Source: Trichosporon coremiiforme
Lineage: Eukaryota > Basidiomycota > Tremellomycetes > Trichosporonales > Trichosporonaceae
Direction: 5' to 3'
DNA: 64,000 bases
Assembly: GCA_039545355.1 (NCBI GenBank)
Contig: BCJJ01000024.1
Span: 248,001 to 312,000 of the forward strand
Shown: piece by piece, positions 1-11,000 of the stretch
How positions within the stretch are numbered: position 1 is the stretch's first letter
Layout: each line of letters starts with the position of its first letter
Made by a program: the position numbers and the translations under genes
The notes under the pieces: generated by a model
What the model was told of the DNA's origin: nothing
Database searches by the model: none
Seen by the model: only the letters and a program-made list of their open reading frames with translations

Positions 1-685
1 GTAGGTGGGCGGTCTGGGGTATCTGTCGTGTTCTGGGGTAGCTAGCGTAGCTGGAGCAGCTGTATCCAGGCTGATAACCAGAGGAGAACAGCACAAGGAC
101 TGAGGACGAAGCAAATGATCGAAGGTGGGCCACCGAGATACCGGCGCACCTGACTTTTATGTACCGGCAGATACCGTGTTCGGGCCGATGTCACACCGAC
201 CCAATTGCTGAGTAAGGAACAGACCGCATGATGCCATGCCCACTGGGTCTCCCATGTCTCCCATGCTCTCCCATGCACCACACACCACATGCACATGCAC
301 ACCCAAACACCAACTTTGTCGTGACTAGCATTGCATTCGAAACAAGACCGTGATACAAAAAAAGGTGATAAATGGGGAAGAACAAATTAGAGACTACTTT
401 ATACAACAACTGCATCGGCGTACATGACGGCCGGTCATCGCGGCCGAGCCGGCCGACCTTCTTCTATGCACGTTCGCGGTGGCTTGTGGACGCCGCGGAT
501 CGTGGATGGCCCGCGGTGGCTCAACTCGATGGCTCGAGGTGGCTCGAGATGGCTTGCTAGTGACATTTTGGTGGACTGCGGAATGGGATGGCGAGTTGCT
601 TACTGGTGGCGGAGAGCTGGTCGCAGATCACCCCACCCCTCCTGCGCTCGCTGAAGTTCGCTCACTGCGTTCGCTGCGCGTCCGC
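1..685. other. Intergenic, 3' flank of the first gene
   Basis: No coding region could be supported here. The stretch holds the presumed 3' flank of the minus-strand gene that ends at 686. Around 270-300 there is a short CA/TG-rich run. Around 640-720 short GCTCACTTCGC-like words recur. Confidence 0.5.
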
Positions 686-3502
686 TTACGCCCGCTCACT
701 TCGCTCGCGGTGCGCCAAGCTGCCGAGGAGACTCGTCTTGCTCCCATTGTTCATCGGCAGCAGCCGGTTCACGAGCATGCTCGCCGAGTGCCGCATGCGC
801 AGCTGCTTGCGCTCGCTACCGGCGCTCGTCGTGCTGATACTGCTCCCGCTGCCGCCGAGGGGAGGGGAGGGCGTCTTGCTGCTGAGCGCGAGACCCATGC
901 CGTCCTCGCTCGTAGGGGACGTGCCGCCTGACGAGCTGTCGGGCGGAGATCCCAGGGCAGCACTGATAAACATGCTCTGGCGGTGCGAGAGTACGTTCGC
1001 GGGCGGGGCGGGTGCGGGGCGCGGGGCAATGTACTTGTCGTTTGGCGGGTCGGGGCCACACGTGCGGATGCGCGGGGGCAGGGGCTTGGCGAGCTCCTCG
1101 AGACCAGACATGAGTTGTGTCATTCTCCTCTCCTTCATCTCCTGGGCATAGGCGGCGGCGCTGGACGGGCCAGAGGGCACGATCGTCGACACGGGGCGGG
1201 GGCGGGTCGGGTTGATGCTCGGCGCGTGCACGGCCTTGTTGCTGGGAACGCTCGCGCTGCTGGTGCTAACAGTGTTGCTCGTGGGCCCGCTGATCCCTCC
1301 AATAGAGACGGATGATGTACTTGAGACTTTCGAGTCGTGGGACTCACTCCTCAACATCGGCAGAGGACTGGGAGTGCTGGCGGTGACGCCATGGCGTAGT
1401 ATCGATGACCGGTTTGGGCGAGGTGTGATCTGGGGCGCGCCCAGAGACCGCACTGGGTTAATCGTGACACGCCGGGGGGCACTGGCCTTGTTGTCGCCTG
1501 CGGACACGCTGCTTGACGACGAGCTCGTGGCGGCCGTTCCAGTCGACGCCTCTGAACGGAGGCGCGCATGTGATCTGGCAGGCCTGGGTGGTGGCGGTCC
1601 GGCTTGGGTTTGAGGTTGCGTGCTAGGTTTCAGTATGGGCGCTGGTCGATCAGAAGCTCCAGCGCTCGTCGCCGTGGTGGCCGAGCTGGAGCTTGCCCCT
1701 CCGGTGCTGCCCGTGCGGTTGCGGGACCCCACTGGTGTATTGGAGAACGTCTTGGCATGGCCACTGGGCTTGGGTGCTTGGTAGTCTCCACCTGTGCGCA
1801 GGATGCTTGCACGGTTAGAGCGCGGGGCCTGCCTTTGTTAGCGATCTCGTAATGGGGCAAGATAAGGCTTGGGAAACAGAGCTTGTGCAGGTTGGGTTTG
1901 GCTGGGACACTGGGGCCGAGGTGGCGCGAGATAATGTAACGAGGCTCCCGTTTCATTGTAGATTAGCTGATCGCGAGCATCCCGTGTTGAATACCTGGAA
2001 TTTGAGTGGGACCAGATGACGGAATACTGCCGACACTGGTGGGCATACCACCCGCGGATACTCCCAGGAACGACTCCAAACATGACGTCGCCCTGTAGCC
2101 CAGGCAACCGCGTTTTGGATCGATGCCTCGTTACAAACTCTCCTTCTTGACCGCATCTGCACAATGTGCTGAAGCAAGTTCGGAGTATTCCACAACGCTT
2201 AATCAACACATGCACAAGCTTCTTTAGCCCCAGTGTTAGGGGACACAGTGCGCTTCTGATGCTTTGGAATGCGGGACAGGTGGAACCGAATGGCTCCCAG
2301 GGAGTATGTGACTTACGATATGCGGGGTTCCCAAGCTGGCTGGAAGGGTGACGCTCTTCCGGCGTTCAGCGCGCTCGGCTGCATCTCGAGCCTTGTTCCT
2401 CGCTGCCGCCTCGGCCATCTCCCGAGCAGTCTTCATAGGCGTCTGCTCCGTCGTGGTCTGGCCCTGGCGAAGCATAGCGGCTCGGTTTTGACGAGGCGCT
2501 ATCTCTGGTGGCGACGTCAGGCTGGCAGGAGTCTGCACCTGCTTGCGCTTCTCGAGACGCTCCTGGTATTCGCGAGCCTTGTTGCGGGCCGCCATCTCTG
2601 CACGGATCTCTGCACTCTCAGGCTTGACATTCTCCTCAGGAACCTGTCCGAGACGAAGCAGCGCTGCACGGTTTTGTCTGGGGGCGACGGAAGGTTGGGC
2701 GAGAGAGGCAACGTTCTGTGAATGCCGTCAACATTATGTTATGTCAATGTGCTAGCAGTGGTCTGCCGCGCTCAGTCAGGCACCGGTCTCCCAGCTCACG
2801 GGGAGGACCCTTCACCGCCCGAGACCTGCATCAAGCAAACAAAATCTGCTGATGATGCTTGCGATGACTTCATGACTGAGGCATTCCGAAACCACTGCCA
2901 GATCTATCACTCACGAATGCCAAGTTGCGCTTGTGGCCAGGGACATTGTCAAAGTCGACTGGAACCTCGCCTTCGCCCGTCATCCGGCGGATGTCACGGG
3001 GATCCTCCCATTTCAGTCCTTGGCGCAGCGCTGCCGATTTCGTAAGACGAGGACCGAGTCCTTCCATCTTCGTGGTCGGAGGAGCTGGGCGAGCGCGGAA
3101 CTTCGGGTGATTAGTGGAGGAGGAAGAGGAAGGGTTGCAGGCGTTTCGAGACTGAGTGGTAGTGTTGGTGGTCGTGGTCGTAGCGGTGGCGGTAGACTCG
3201 TTAGACTTGGTCGAGTCGTGCAGCTGCAGCTGCTTGACCGAGTCTCCCTCCGCGAGTGCAGGGGCAAGGTCTTGGGCGTCGCCGTCGAGAGGCACGTCGC
3301 CAACAATGCGAGCCGTGTCCGCGAGAATCACGTTGCTCGAATTGGGGGTGACTACACGGACGTCCGGGCTGCGGCGATCACGGTTTGAGCTGCCTGGCAT
3401 GTCGTCTCCGCTGGACAGCCCCAGGTTAGAGCTGCTGATGGACTGTGTTGAGAGGAGAGACAGCGTTGACGTTGACATGGGGGGTTGGACTGTCGACGAC
3501 AT
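686..3502 (-). CDS. Unrecognised protein with five PRxNRAxxLRxG motifs
   Basis: I do not recognise this gene. Three exons fit: 3502-2915, 2715-2317 and 1828-686 (stop TAA), giving about 709 residues. Donors are GTGAGT and GTAAGT. The introns are 199 and 488 nt, long for this window, so a missed small exon is possible. Exon joins are supported because the motif runs straight across them: exon 2 ends LGTPHI and exon 3 opens APRSNRASILRTGG. The motif occurs near residues 151 (degenerate, GPRLTKSAALRQG), 208, 270, 331 and 465. Copies 2 and 3 are each followed by an AARNKARxxxER helix. The rest is Ser/Thr/Pro-rich and predicted disordered. No enzyme domain, signal peptide or membrane segment is visible. 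The regular motif suggests a multivalent short-motif scaffold, which is inference. Confidence 0.65.
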
Positions 3503-5647
3503 GGTGAAGTCGGAGGGGGAAGACGCGCGCGTTGTTGAAGCTAAAACTCAGATGGGCAGGGGCGGGGTTTCGTGTGACGGGGGGCGTTGTGTTTACAGAT
3601 TGGGCGTAGTACAACGTGCCACTCGTCGTCGTTGACGCGTGATAGATAGATGGTCAAGAGATGATGATGACGGTGATGATGATGATGATAATGTGGTAGA
3701 CAAGATGGGGGCGAGGCAATGATGGAAGAGAGACAGAGGGGTGGGAGAGACTGAATTGTGTGAAGACATGAATGAGGATGAGGGAGACTACCACGGGGCC
3801 CTAGGCAAGGTCTGTGTACTCTGGAGGACTAGAGGGCATGGCGCGGACACGAGACACACAGAATCAATGTGGATGGGCCGTGGTCTAGGCGTCTGGAGTG
3901 TCTGGTCTAGGCGAGGCAATACATGGACGGGCAGGGATGTACGGCAGGACGGGCTGCAGGGCCGTCAGAGGTTTGTATCGGGTGGGTGGACGGTCCTACA
4001 TGTCCTGTCGTGCGGTATGAGACAAAGGGTCAACATCAAGTCAGGACCACACAGGGTACCTAGCCGTCCCTCGTCGTCCCTGTCTGTCCCTCGCGTCTTG
4101 CAGCATGCATCAACCACACCCATACCACCCACTGGGCACCCGTACCCAGGCTGCAGTGCTGCAGCTGCATCAGCCTTTCTGCTCAGGCTCAGGCTTCCAA
4201 TCCCCCAGCCGCACCAGCGGGGAGCGGTCGACCGGTCTCACGTCTCAGCTTGCCCCGCCAGCCAATCCTCGACCTCTCCTCCCCTCCCGATACTCCATAC
4301 ATCCCTGCCTCCCTATAAGGTTCACATCTTCCATCGCTAGTCTAACCTTGCCCTCTCCGATGTGCCGGTCTCTCTTGGTGTCGCATTCATCTTACTCCTT
4401 GATCCTTGCCACTCTGCAACCTATCATCGTTTAGCATTGCTTGTTTCGTAAACAAAACAGCGCGACTGACATTCGTAGTCTGTCGGTATTTTGGGTGTGC
4501 AACGCCCAAGGCGAATGTCCGTGCGGGAGGCGTTCGGACGCGTCTCACATCTCACACCTCCAGCCTCGCTTTTGCCACTAGGCCGTTAGCCCTGGTGTGT
4601 AGCCTCTTAGCCTCACTCGCAGGTACGCTCATGGAGCTACGGATTCAATGGAGCGGCGACACTGACTTCCGACTTCTCCAAAGCCCATACTCCACCGCGG
4701 GTACTCCATGAGCTGCCTCACGTCTCATGAGATGTGCCTTAGGGCGGGAACGCAGAATGTCCATGTGCCCATGCACTCCACACAGAGATCCAGCCTGTTC
4801 AGGTGTATGTGCTGCGCTGACCCCACTACGTTGTCACTGCTCATCCCACTTTGCCCGTCTACGCTACTGCCTCAACCGAAGGGTATTATATGTTTTGTAT
4901 GTAAGCGTCGTTACTTTGGGTGTGCGACTGAATAGCTTCAAGTTCACTAAGCAACGTGCGTGACCACTTACCATTCATCACCAGCAGTCTTGAACTGTCT
5001 CTAACCGTCCTGGTCTTCCCCCAGAGAGCCTTACGACTCTTGGATCAATTGACACCGCGGTACGGCATTTGAGTCTCAAGACTGTCTTCTGTCTTCTACT
5101 TCCTGACGTCCCATGAGTCTCCGCTAGCCAGATCGCAAGCCATGCCGCTCCAGGCTGCCGGCTTTGGTTCGAGAGAACCTGAAGCGACAATGGCGATGCT
5201 AAGGAGGTGTTTCAGCTTTCCAGACACATGCACACACGCAAGACTCATCGTCACCTGCGGATGGCGGAGCTCGGCCAAACTCCTCCTCGCCGCCCATTGT
5301 TCCGCCTTACCTGTCTTCGATCCTCACCCTTATATGCGTGAGCCGTCCGGCTTCCGGTCACTGTTCCTTAATTCCTGCGATCACCCTTCTGAAGCAGGAC
5401 CGGTCCTGAAGGTCCTTCGACGCAGATGGATCACGTGATCTCCACCGCCAAGAAGTCACGTGCCTGACTTCCCAGATCTTATATCGCTCGCGTGGCTTTG
5501 CTTCCGAAGAGAGATATGACGCATGCATGGCACGCACAGCCCAAGGCTGTACTCTCTGGCTGCTAACGAACGCATCATCGTCTTCCTCGAACAGTTCGTT
5601 CTTCACTCCTCAGCATCCATCTACCTAGTGAATAACGCCAAGCCATC
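3503..5647. other. Divergent intergenic region between the motif gene and fimbrin
   Basis: About 2.1 kb without a supportable gene. It carries a GAT-rich microsatellite near 3660-3695 and several C/T-rich stretches that could be leaders. A TTGGGTGTGC word recurs near 4490 and 4917. Two E-box sites near 5.43-5.46 kb are listed separately. Confidence 0.5.
5429..5462. promoter_or_regulatory. Two CACGTG E-boxes upstream of fimbrin
   Basis: A perfect 12-bp palindrome, GATCACGTGATC, lies at 5429-5440 and a second CACGTG inside TCACGTG at 5456-5462. They are about 190-220 bp upstream of the fimbrin start. CACGTG is the classical bHLH (Cbf1/USF-type) binding core. Function here is inferred only from sequence and position. 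Confidence 0.4.
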
Positions 5648-7832
5648 ATGCAGGCCATCAGGTTGGGTAAGAAGTACCCCGACTTCTCGCAGGATGAGAT
5701 TTTCCAGCTCATCAACCGCTTCCAGTGAGTGTTTCGCAGCTTCCCACACCTCGCCGAGATTTCCGGCGTGCCCACAAGACTCTATTCTGACACCACTCCA
5801 GACAGATCGACGTCGATGACAAGGGATCTCTCGACAAGTCGGAGGCTATCGCTGCTGTTCAGCAGTCTGGCGATGCCGATTACGACACTGTGAGTGGATT
5901 AGCTGATGCTGCTCCGACGGCCAAGCTAACAAGTGCAGGCTCGTGAGACCATGAAGTCGGTGAACATCGATGCCTCTGGCCGTCTCGAGGTCGAGGACTG
6001 GGTCCAGCTCCACTCGCTCCTTCGTCAGAACAAGACGCATCCTGTGTGAGTAGATCTGCCGGGCGCTGGCGCTGGCGCAGCGATTGCGCCAGAGACGGGC
6101 AATCGTCGCCACGGGCTGTGCGACCGAGATAATTGGCCGATCGAGCTCACCCCATACAGTCTCGAGGCTCACAAGGGGCGTATCGCTGTCAAGGGCACTG
6201 GTGGTACCAGCACCCAGCACACTGTCAACGAGGATGAGCTCCGCTCGTTCACGGACCACATCAACGGCGTTCTCGGTGGCGACGCGGACATTGGTGACCG
6301 CCTCCCGATCCCGACCGACACCATGCAGCTGTTCGACGAGTGCCGCGGTGAGTTCCTTTTGTCACGCCTGGCGAACAATTCTGACAGCGATCAGACGGTC
6401 TGATCCTTTCCAAGCTGATCAATGACTCGGTGCCCGAGACGATCGACGAGCGTGTCCTGAACAAGCCTGGACCGAAGAAGAAGCAGCTGAACGCGTTCCA
6501 GATGACGGAGAACAACAACATTGTCATTTCCTCGGCCAAGGGTATCGGATGTTCCGTTGTGAACATTGGCTCGAGCGACATTCAGGAGGGCCGTGAGCAC
6601 CTCATCCTTGGTCTCATCTGGCAGATCATCCGTCGTGGTCTTTTGTCCAAGATCGACATCAAGATTCACCCCGAACTGTACCGCCTGCTGTTGGAGGACG
6701 AGACTCTGGACGAGTTCCTCCGCCTGCCTCCTGACCAGATTCTGCTCCGCTGGTTCAACTACCACCTGAAGGCTGCCGGCTGGCACAGGACGTAAGTTTG
6801 TACGTTCTTATCGAACTAACGCCCAGCGTGAACAATTTCTCGACCGATGTCAAGGACGGAGAGAACTACACTGTGCTCCTGAACCAGCTCAAGCCCGACG
6901 TCTGCTCCCGTGCACCGCTGCAGACGCAAGACCTGAAGCAGCGCGCTGAGCAGGTGCTCGACAACGCGGACAAGATCGGGTGCCGCCGCTTCCTCACGCC
7001 CAACTCGCTTGTTTCGGGCAACCCGAAGCTGAACCTTGCGTTCGTCGCGAACCTGTTCAACACGTGGCCCGGCCTCGACCCGCTGGAGGAGGCTGAGGCG
7101 CCTCCCGAGATTGAGGACTTTGACGCAGAGGGAGAGCGCGAGGCCCGTGTCTTCACGCTGTGGCTGAACTCGCTTGACGTCGACCCGGGCGTGTACAACC
7201 TGTTCGAGGACCTGAAGGACGGCTACGTGCTGCTGCAGGGCTTCGACAAGGTGATTCCGGGAAGTGTGATCTGGCGCCGCGTCTCGAAGCCGAAGGAGGG
7301 CCAGGAGCTGTCGCGCTTCAAGGCAGTCGAGAACACAAACTACGCCGTCGACCTTGGCAAGCAGAATGGCATGCACCTCGTCGGCATCCAGGGCAGCGAC
7401 ATTGTGGACGGCACGCGCACGCTGGTGCTCGGTCTGGTCTGGCAGCTGATGCGGATTAGCATCACGCAGACCCTGGCCTCCATCAAGGGCGGCAAGCCGC
7501 CGACGGACTCGGACATGGTGCGCTGGGCCAACGACACGGTCAAGAAGGGCGGCAAGAGCTCGACGATGCGAAGTTTCAAGGACCCCTCGCTGTCGAACGG
7601 CGTCTTCTTCCTCGACCTCCTCAACGGCGTCAAGCCTGGCATTGTCGACTACTCGCTCGTCGAGACCGGAAACGACCCGGAGAGCCACCGCATGAATGCC
7701 AAGCTCGCCATCTCGATTGCGCGCAAGCTGGGAGCCCTCATCTTCCTTGTCCCCGAGGACATTGTCGACGTGCGGCCCCGTCTCCTCCTCACTTTCGTCG
7801 GCGCGCTCTGGGCCGCTAGCAGCAATGTCTAG
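5648..7832 (+). CDS. SAC6: Fimbrin, actin-bundling protein (plastin family)
   Basis: Cross-links actin filaments in cortical patches and cables. Six exons fit: 5648-5724, 5802-5889, 5939-6045, 6160-6347, 6395-6791 and 6827-7832, with GTGAGT or GTAAGT donors and introns as short as 35 nt, giving 620 residues, close to the usual fungal fimbrin length. The N-terminal ~70 residues are an EF-hand pair (for example the QIDVDDKGSLDKSE loop). Four calponin-homology domains follow, recognisable from repeated LxLGLxWQxIR and LLxWxN-type motifs such as HLILGLIWQIIRRGL and LVLGLVWQLMRIS. The order EF-hand then two tandem actin-binding domains is diagnostic of fimbrin. The start is the first ATG in frame with the EF-hand. 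No lesion is seen. Confidence 0.93.
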
Positions 7833-8083
7833 AGAGACCGCGAGAGACAATTACTGTGAATAACGTGTCATGTGATGAATCTGGTTAGAAGATATGCAAT
7901 CTGTCCGCTATCATGTCTCTCCCCGTTCTCCGCGCAAAGGAGGGCACCCAGTCAAGCGATCCCAATCAGAGGTGCACAAGGTTGAAAGCGAAAACATGAC
8001 ACGCAATCTAACATCACTCAATACAAAAGCTAAACCACGTCCTATGTCCCAACCTAACGGCGATACGCAGGCCACCGCCGACG

Positions 8084-11000
8084 CTACCGGTCGATGTCCA
8101 TGAGTTCCCCGTCCTCGCGATGCGCATCCGGCTCGCTCGGTTCCGGTAACGACTCGGAGATCTCGCCCTCTTCCCGCTCGTCCTCCTCTGGCAGAGGGGG
8201 CTTGGGAGGGGAGGGACGTTTCTCCCGCTTTTCGCGGTCTTCACGCTTCTCGCGCTCCTCGCGCTCGTGGCGGTCACGGTCCTCGCGGCGCTCGTCGCGG
8301 TCGTCGCGGTCGTCGCGACGATCACGGTCGTCCCTGTCGGGACGGATGTCGCGCTCGTCGCTTTTCTCGCGCTTCTCGCTGGAGGGCTTGGAGGCGGGCT
8401 TGTCGTCGCTCTCAGGCTTGTCCTCGCCCTTCGACTCAGAGGATTCAGGCTTGAGCTCAGCCTTGTCCTCAGGCTTGGACTCAGCCTCCTTCGGCTCAGA
8501 AGGAGGAGTCGGCGGCTTAGGAGTGGGCTCCTTCTTCTCCTCATTCTTTTCAGCCTCGGCCGGGGGAGAGGCAGGCTTGGCTTCAGCGGCCCTGGGCGAG
8601 GGCTCCTTGACCTCTCCGTCCTCCGCCTCCTTGACGGGCTTTTCGGGAGACTTGGACTTGGACTTCTCCTTTTCCGCGGCGGGAGAGGGAGCGGGCTCGT
8701 CTTCCTTCACCTCGCCCTCCTCTGGCTCCTCGGTCGTCTTCTTCGGCGACTTGGGCTCAGCGGCGGGCTCGGGAGCTTTCTCGGTGGAGGGTTCCTTGGG
8801 CTCAGGCTCCTTCGTGGGCGAGACGGGCTTGTCCTCGACCTTCTCCTTGTCCTCGTCCTCATCCTTGTCCTTGGACTCGGACTCAGGCTTGGCGGACTCG
8901 GGCTCGACGGCCACGGGCTCCTCATCCTTCTCGTCCTTCTCAGGCTCCGGCTCAGCCATCGAGACATCGCCCTCGGGCGCCTTGGGCGACTCGGGCTCGA
9001 CAGGCTCAGCGGACTTCGCGGGGCTCTTCGCCTCCGGCTCAGCGGCCTTCTCAGCCTCGATGGGCTGGAGCTCCTTCGTGGGCGACTTGAAGGGGGACTT
9101 GGCCTTCGGCTCAGCGTCGGCGGGCTTGTCACCGTTCTGCTCCGGGTCCTCGGGAACTTTTGCGGGCGACTTGGCGGGCGACTTGGCGGGTGCCTCAACG
9201 TCCATCGCCTGGTCAGCGGCCTCGGGCTCCTCGGGCTCCGCAGTCTCGTCGCCGTCGGTGAGTTTGCCGCCCTCGCGCACGATCCAACGGTAGATCTCCG
9301 CGCCGCATAAGACGCCCGTGCCCTCGGCGAGCTGGATGGCGAGGCCGTTCTCGACCCAATGCGCGAGTCGAGGGTCGAGCGAGTCCACGATAAGCTCGGG
9401 CTTGCCCTGCTTGATCGGCGAGTAGGTCGAGATCTTGAGCCGCTGCGCGCCATAGTCGTTCAGACTCAGGTGCAGGCGGTATGCGTCCTCAGCCGTGCCA
9501 AACTCGAGGTCGTGCGTCCACAGGCTGCGCACGTTCTTGTCGTCGTCGCCCGGCTGGTCGATGTAGCCCGTCAGCGCCAGCGGCGTGTAGGCGAACCCGG
9601 CCTGCCCGGCTAGGAACACGAACGGCGCGGCCGGCGTCACGGGAGCCTCAAGCGAGGCCTCCACCGTGACCTCCTCGGGGTTGATGTCCTCGTCCAAGAC
9701 TCCGGCCTGCTTCTCCAGTGAAGGCGGCTGCGGCGCAGTGCCCATCACGACGGCGCGCTGCCGCGCAAGCTCGGCCATGTGCATCTTGCGAGCGGTGCGC
9801 TTCGGCAGTCGGCTGTTGTACGACTTGTCGACCTGATTGTCAGTTATCGTCGGTCCGATGTAACTCACCTTGACGCGCTCGACGCCCTCGATGACGATGC
9901 TAGAACCATCGTGGCCGTTGCCCCACGCCCGAGTGACGACGCCGTTGCGCTCGGTCGCTGTGTAGCGCACCAGCCGAGGAACGACGCGGAGGGTGACATG
10001 CACAATGTCGTCGTCAGATCGCGTGGGGGCTCCGCCCCATCGAATCCAGCCAGCGTGCACGAGAACCAACCCGAGGTCAGAGTCATCAGAGTACACGTCC
10101 GTGCCCCAGATGCGACGCTCGAGGTGTGCCTGTCCACCGGGCGCCCAGCCCAGGCCGACGGTTGCACCGTCACCACCCGTCGACTTCGCGTCATCCCAGC
10201 CAGGCTCGCCGCGAACCTTCCACCGCGTGCCGAGGAAGCCACCGCCAACGCGAACGACGACGATGCCGCCCTCCGCATCGTGGCCGGTGCTTCGCGTCTG
10301 GGCAAGCGACCACGCCGAGCCGCCGTACACCTCGTGTCCAACGACGCGGTTTAAGTCGCTGACGCGCTTGAGCCACGCCTCCACAGGGGCGCTCGAGACC
10401 TCGGGCCACTTCTTCGTCAGGTTTGTCACTTGGGACCAGTCGCGCTGCTCCTTCTTCTCCTCGTCCTTGCGGGCCTTCTTCTTAGTAGCACGGCGGTTCG
10501 AGGGCGCCGCCTCCTCGACAGCAGCGTCCATTCGCGGTCTCTTATCCCGAGGAGTGTATTGGTATTCACGCTGAGGTTGAGGCTTGGGCTCGTTTCGCGC
10601 GCGCGACGTGGGCGGCTGTTGCGCGGGAGGTGGAGGGACAGGAGGCGCAGCCTTCTCCGGAGCGGGGTAGGGCTGCGGCTCCGGGCGGTTGAGCACCTCG
10701 ATGTGACGAGTGAATTTCGGCTCCTGGTACATGCCCCCGGGAGGTGCCTGAGTCGGGGGTCCAGCAGGCGGACGCGGTCGGTACATGTCGTACGTGCTCG
10801 ACGACTGGCGGGGAGGCTGGAAAGGCTTGGACTCTACTCCGTAGGCGCGACGCTCTCGCTCCTTCTCGGCGCGAGCGCGCTCATCACGCTCCCGCTCCTT
10901 GCGTTCGCGCTCGCGCTCACGCTCACGAGCTTCCCGCTCACGCATTTCGCGCTCCTTGGCCTCGCGTTCGCGGACTTCTCTCTCGCGCTGCTCGCGGTCA

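Noticed and set aside
2716..2914. Possible 26-nt extra exon inside intron 1 of the motif gene
   Set aside because: Splice-like signals surround it but its inclusion would break the frame of exon 2.
6816..7850. 344-codon minus-strand open frame
   Set aside because: Antisense to fimbrin exon 6.
8094..9310. Long plus-strand open frames of Ser/Gly or Leu/Gly
   Set aside because: Antisense to the low-complexity tail of the Rxt3 protein.
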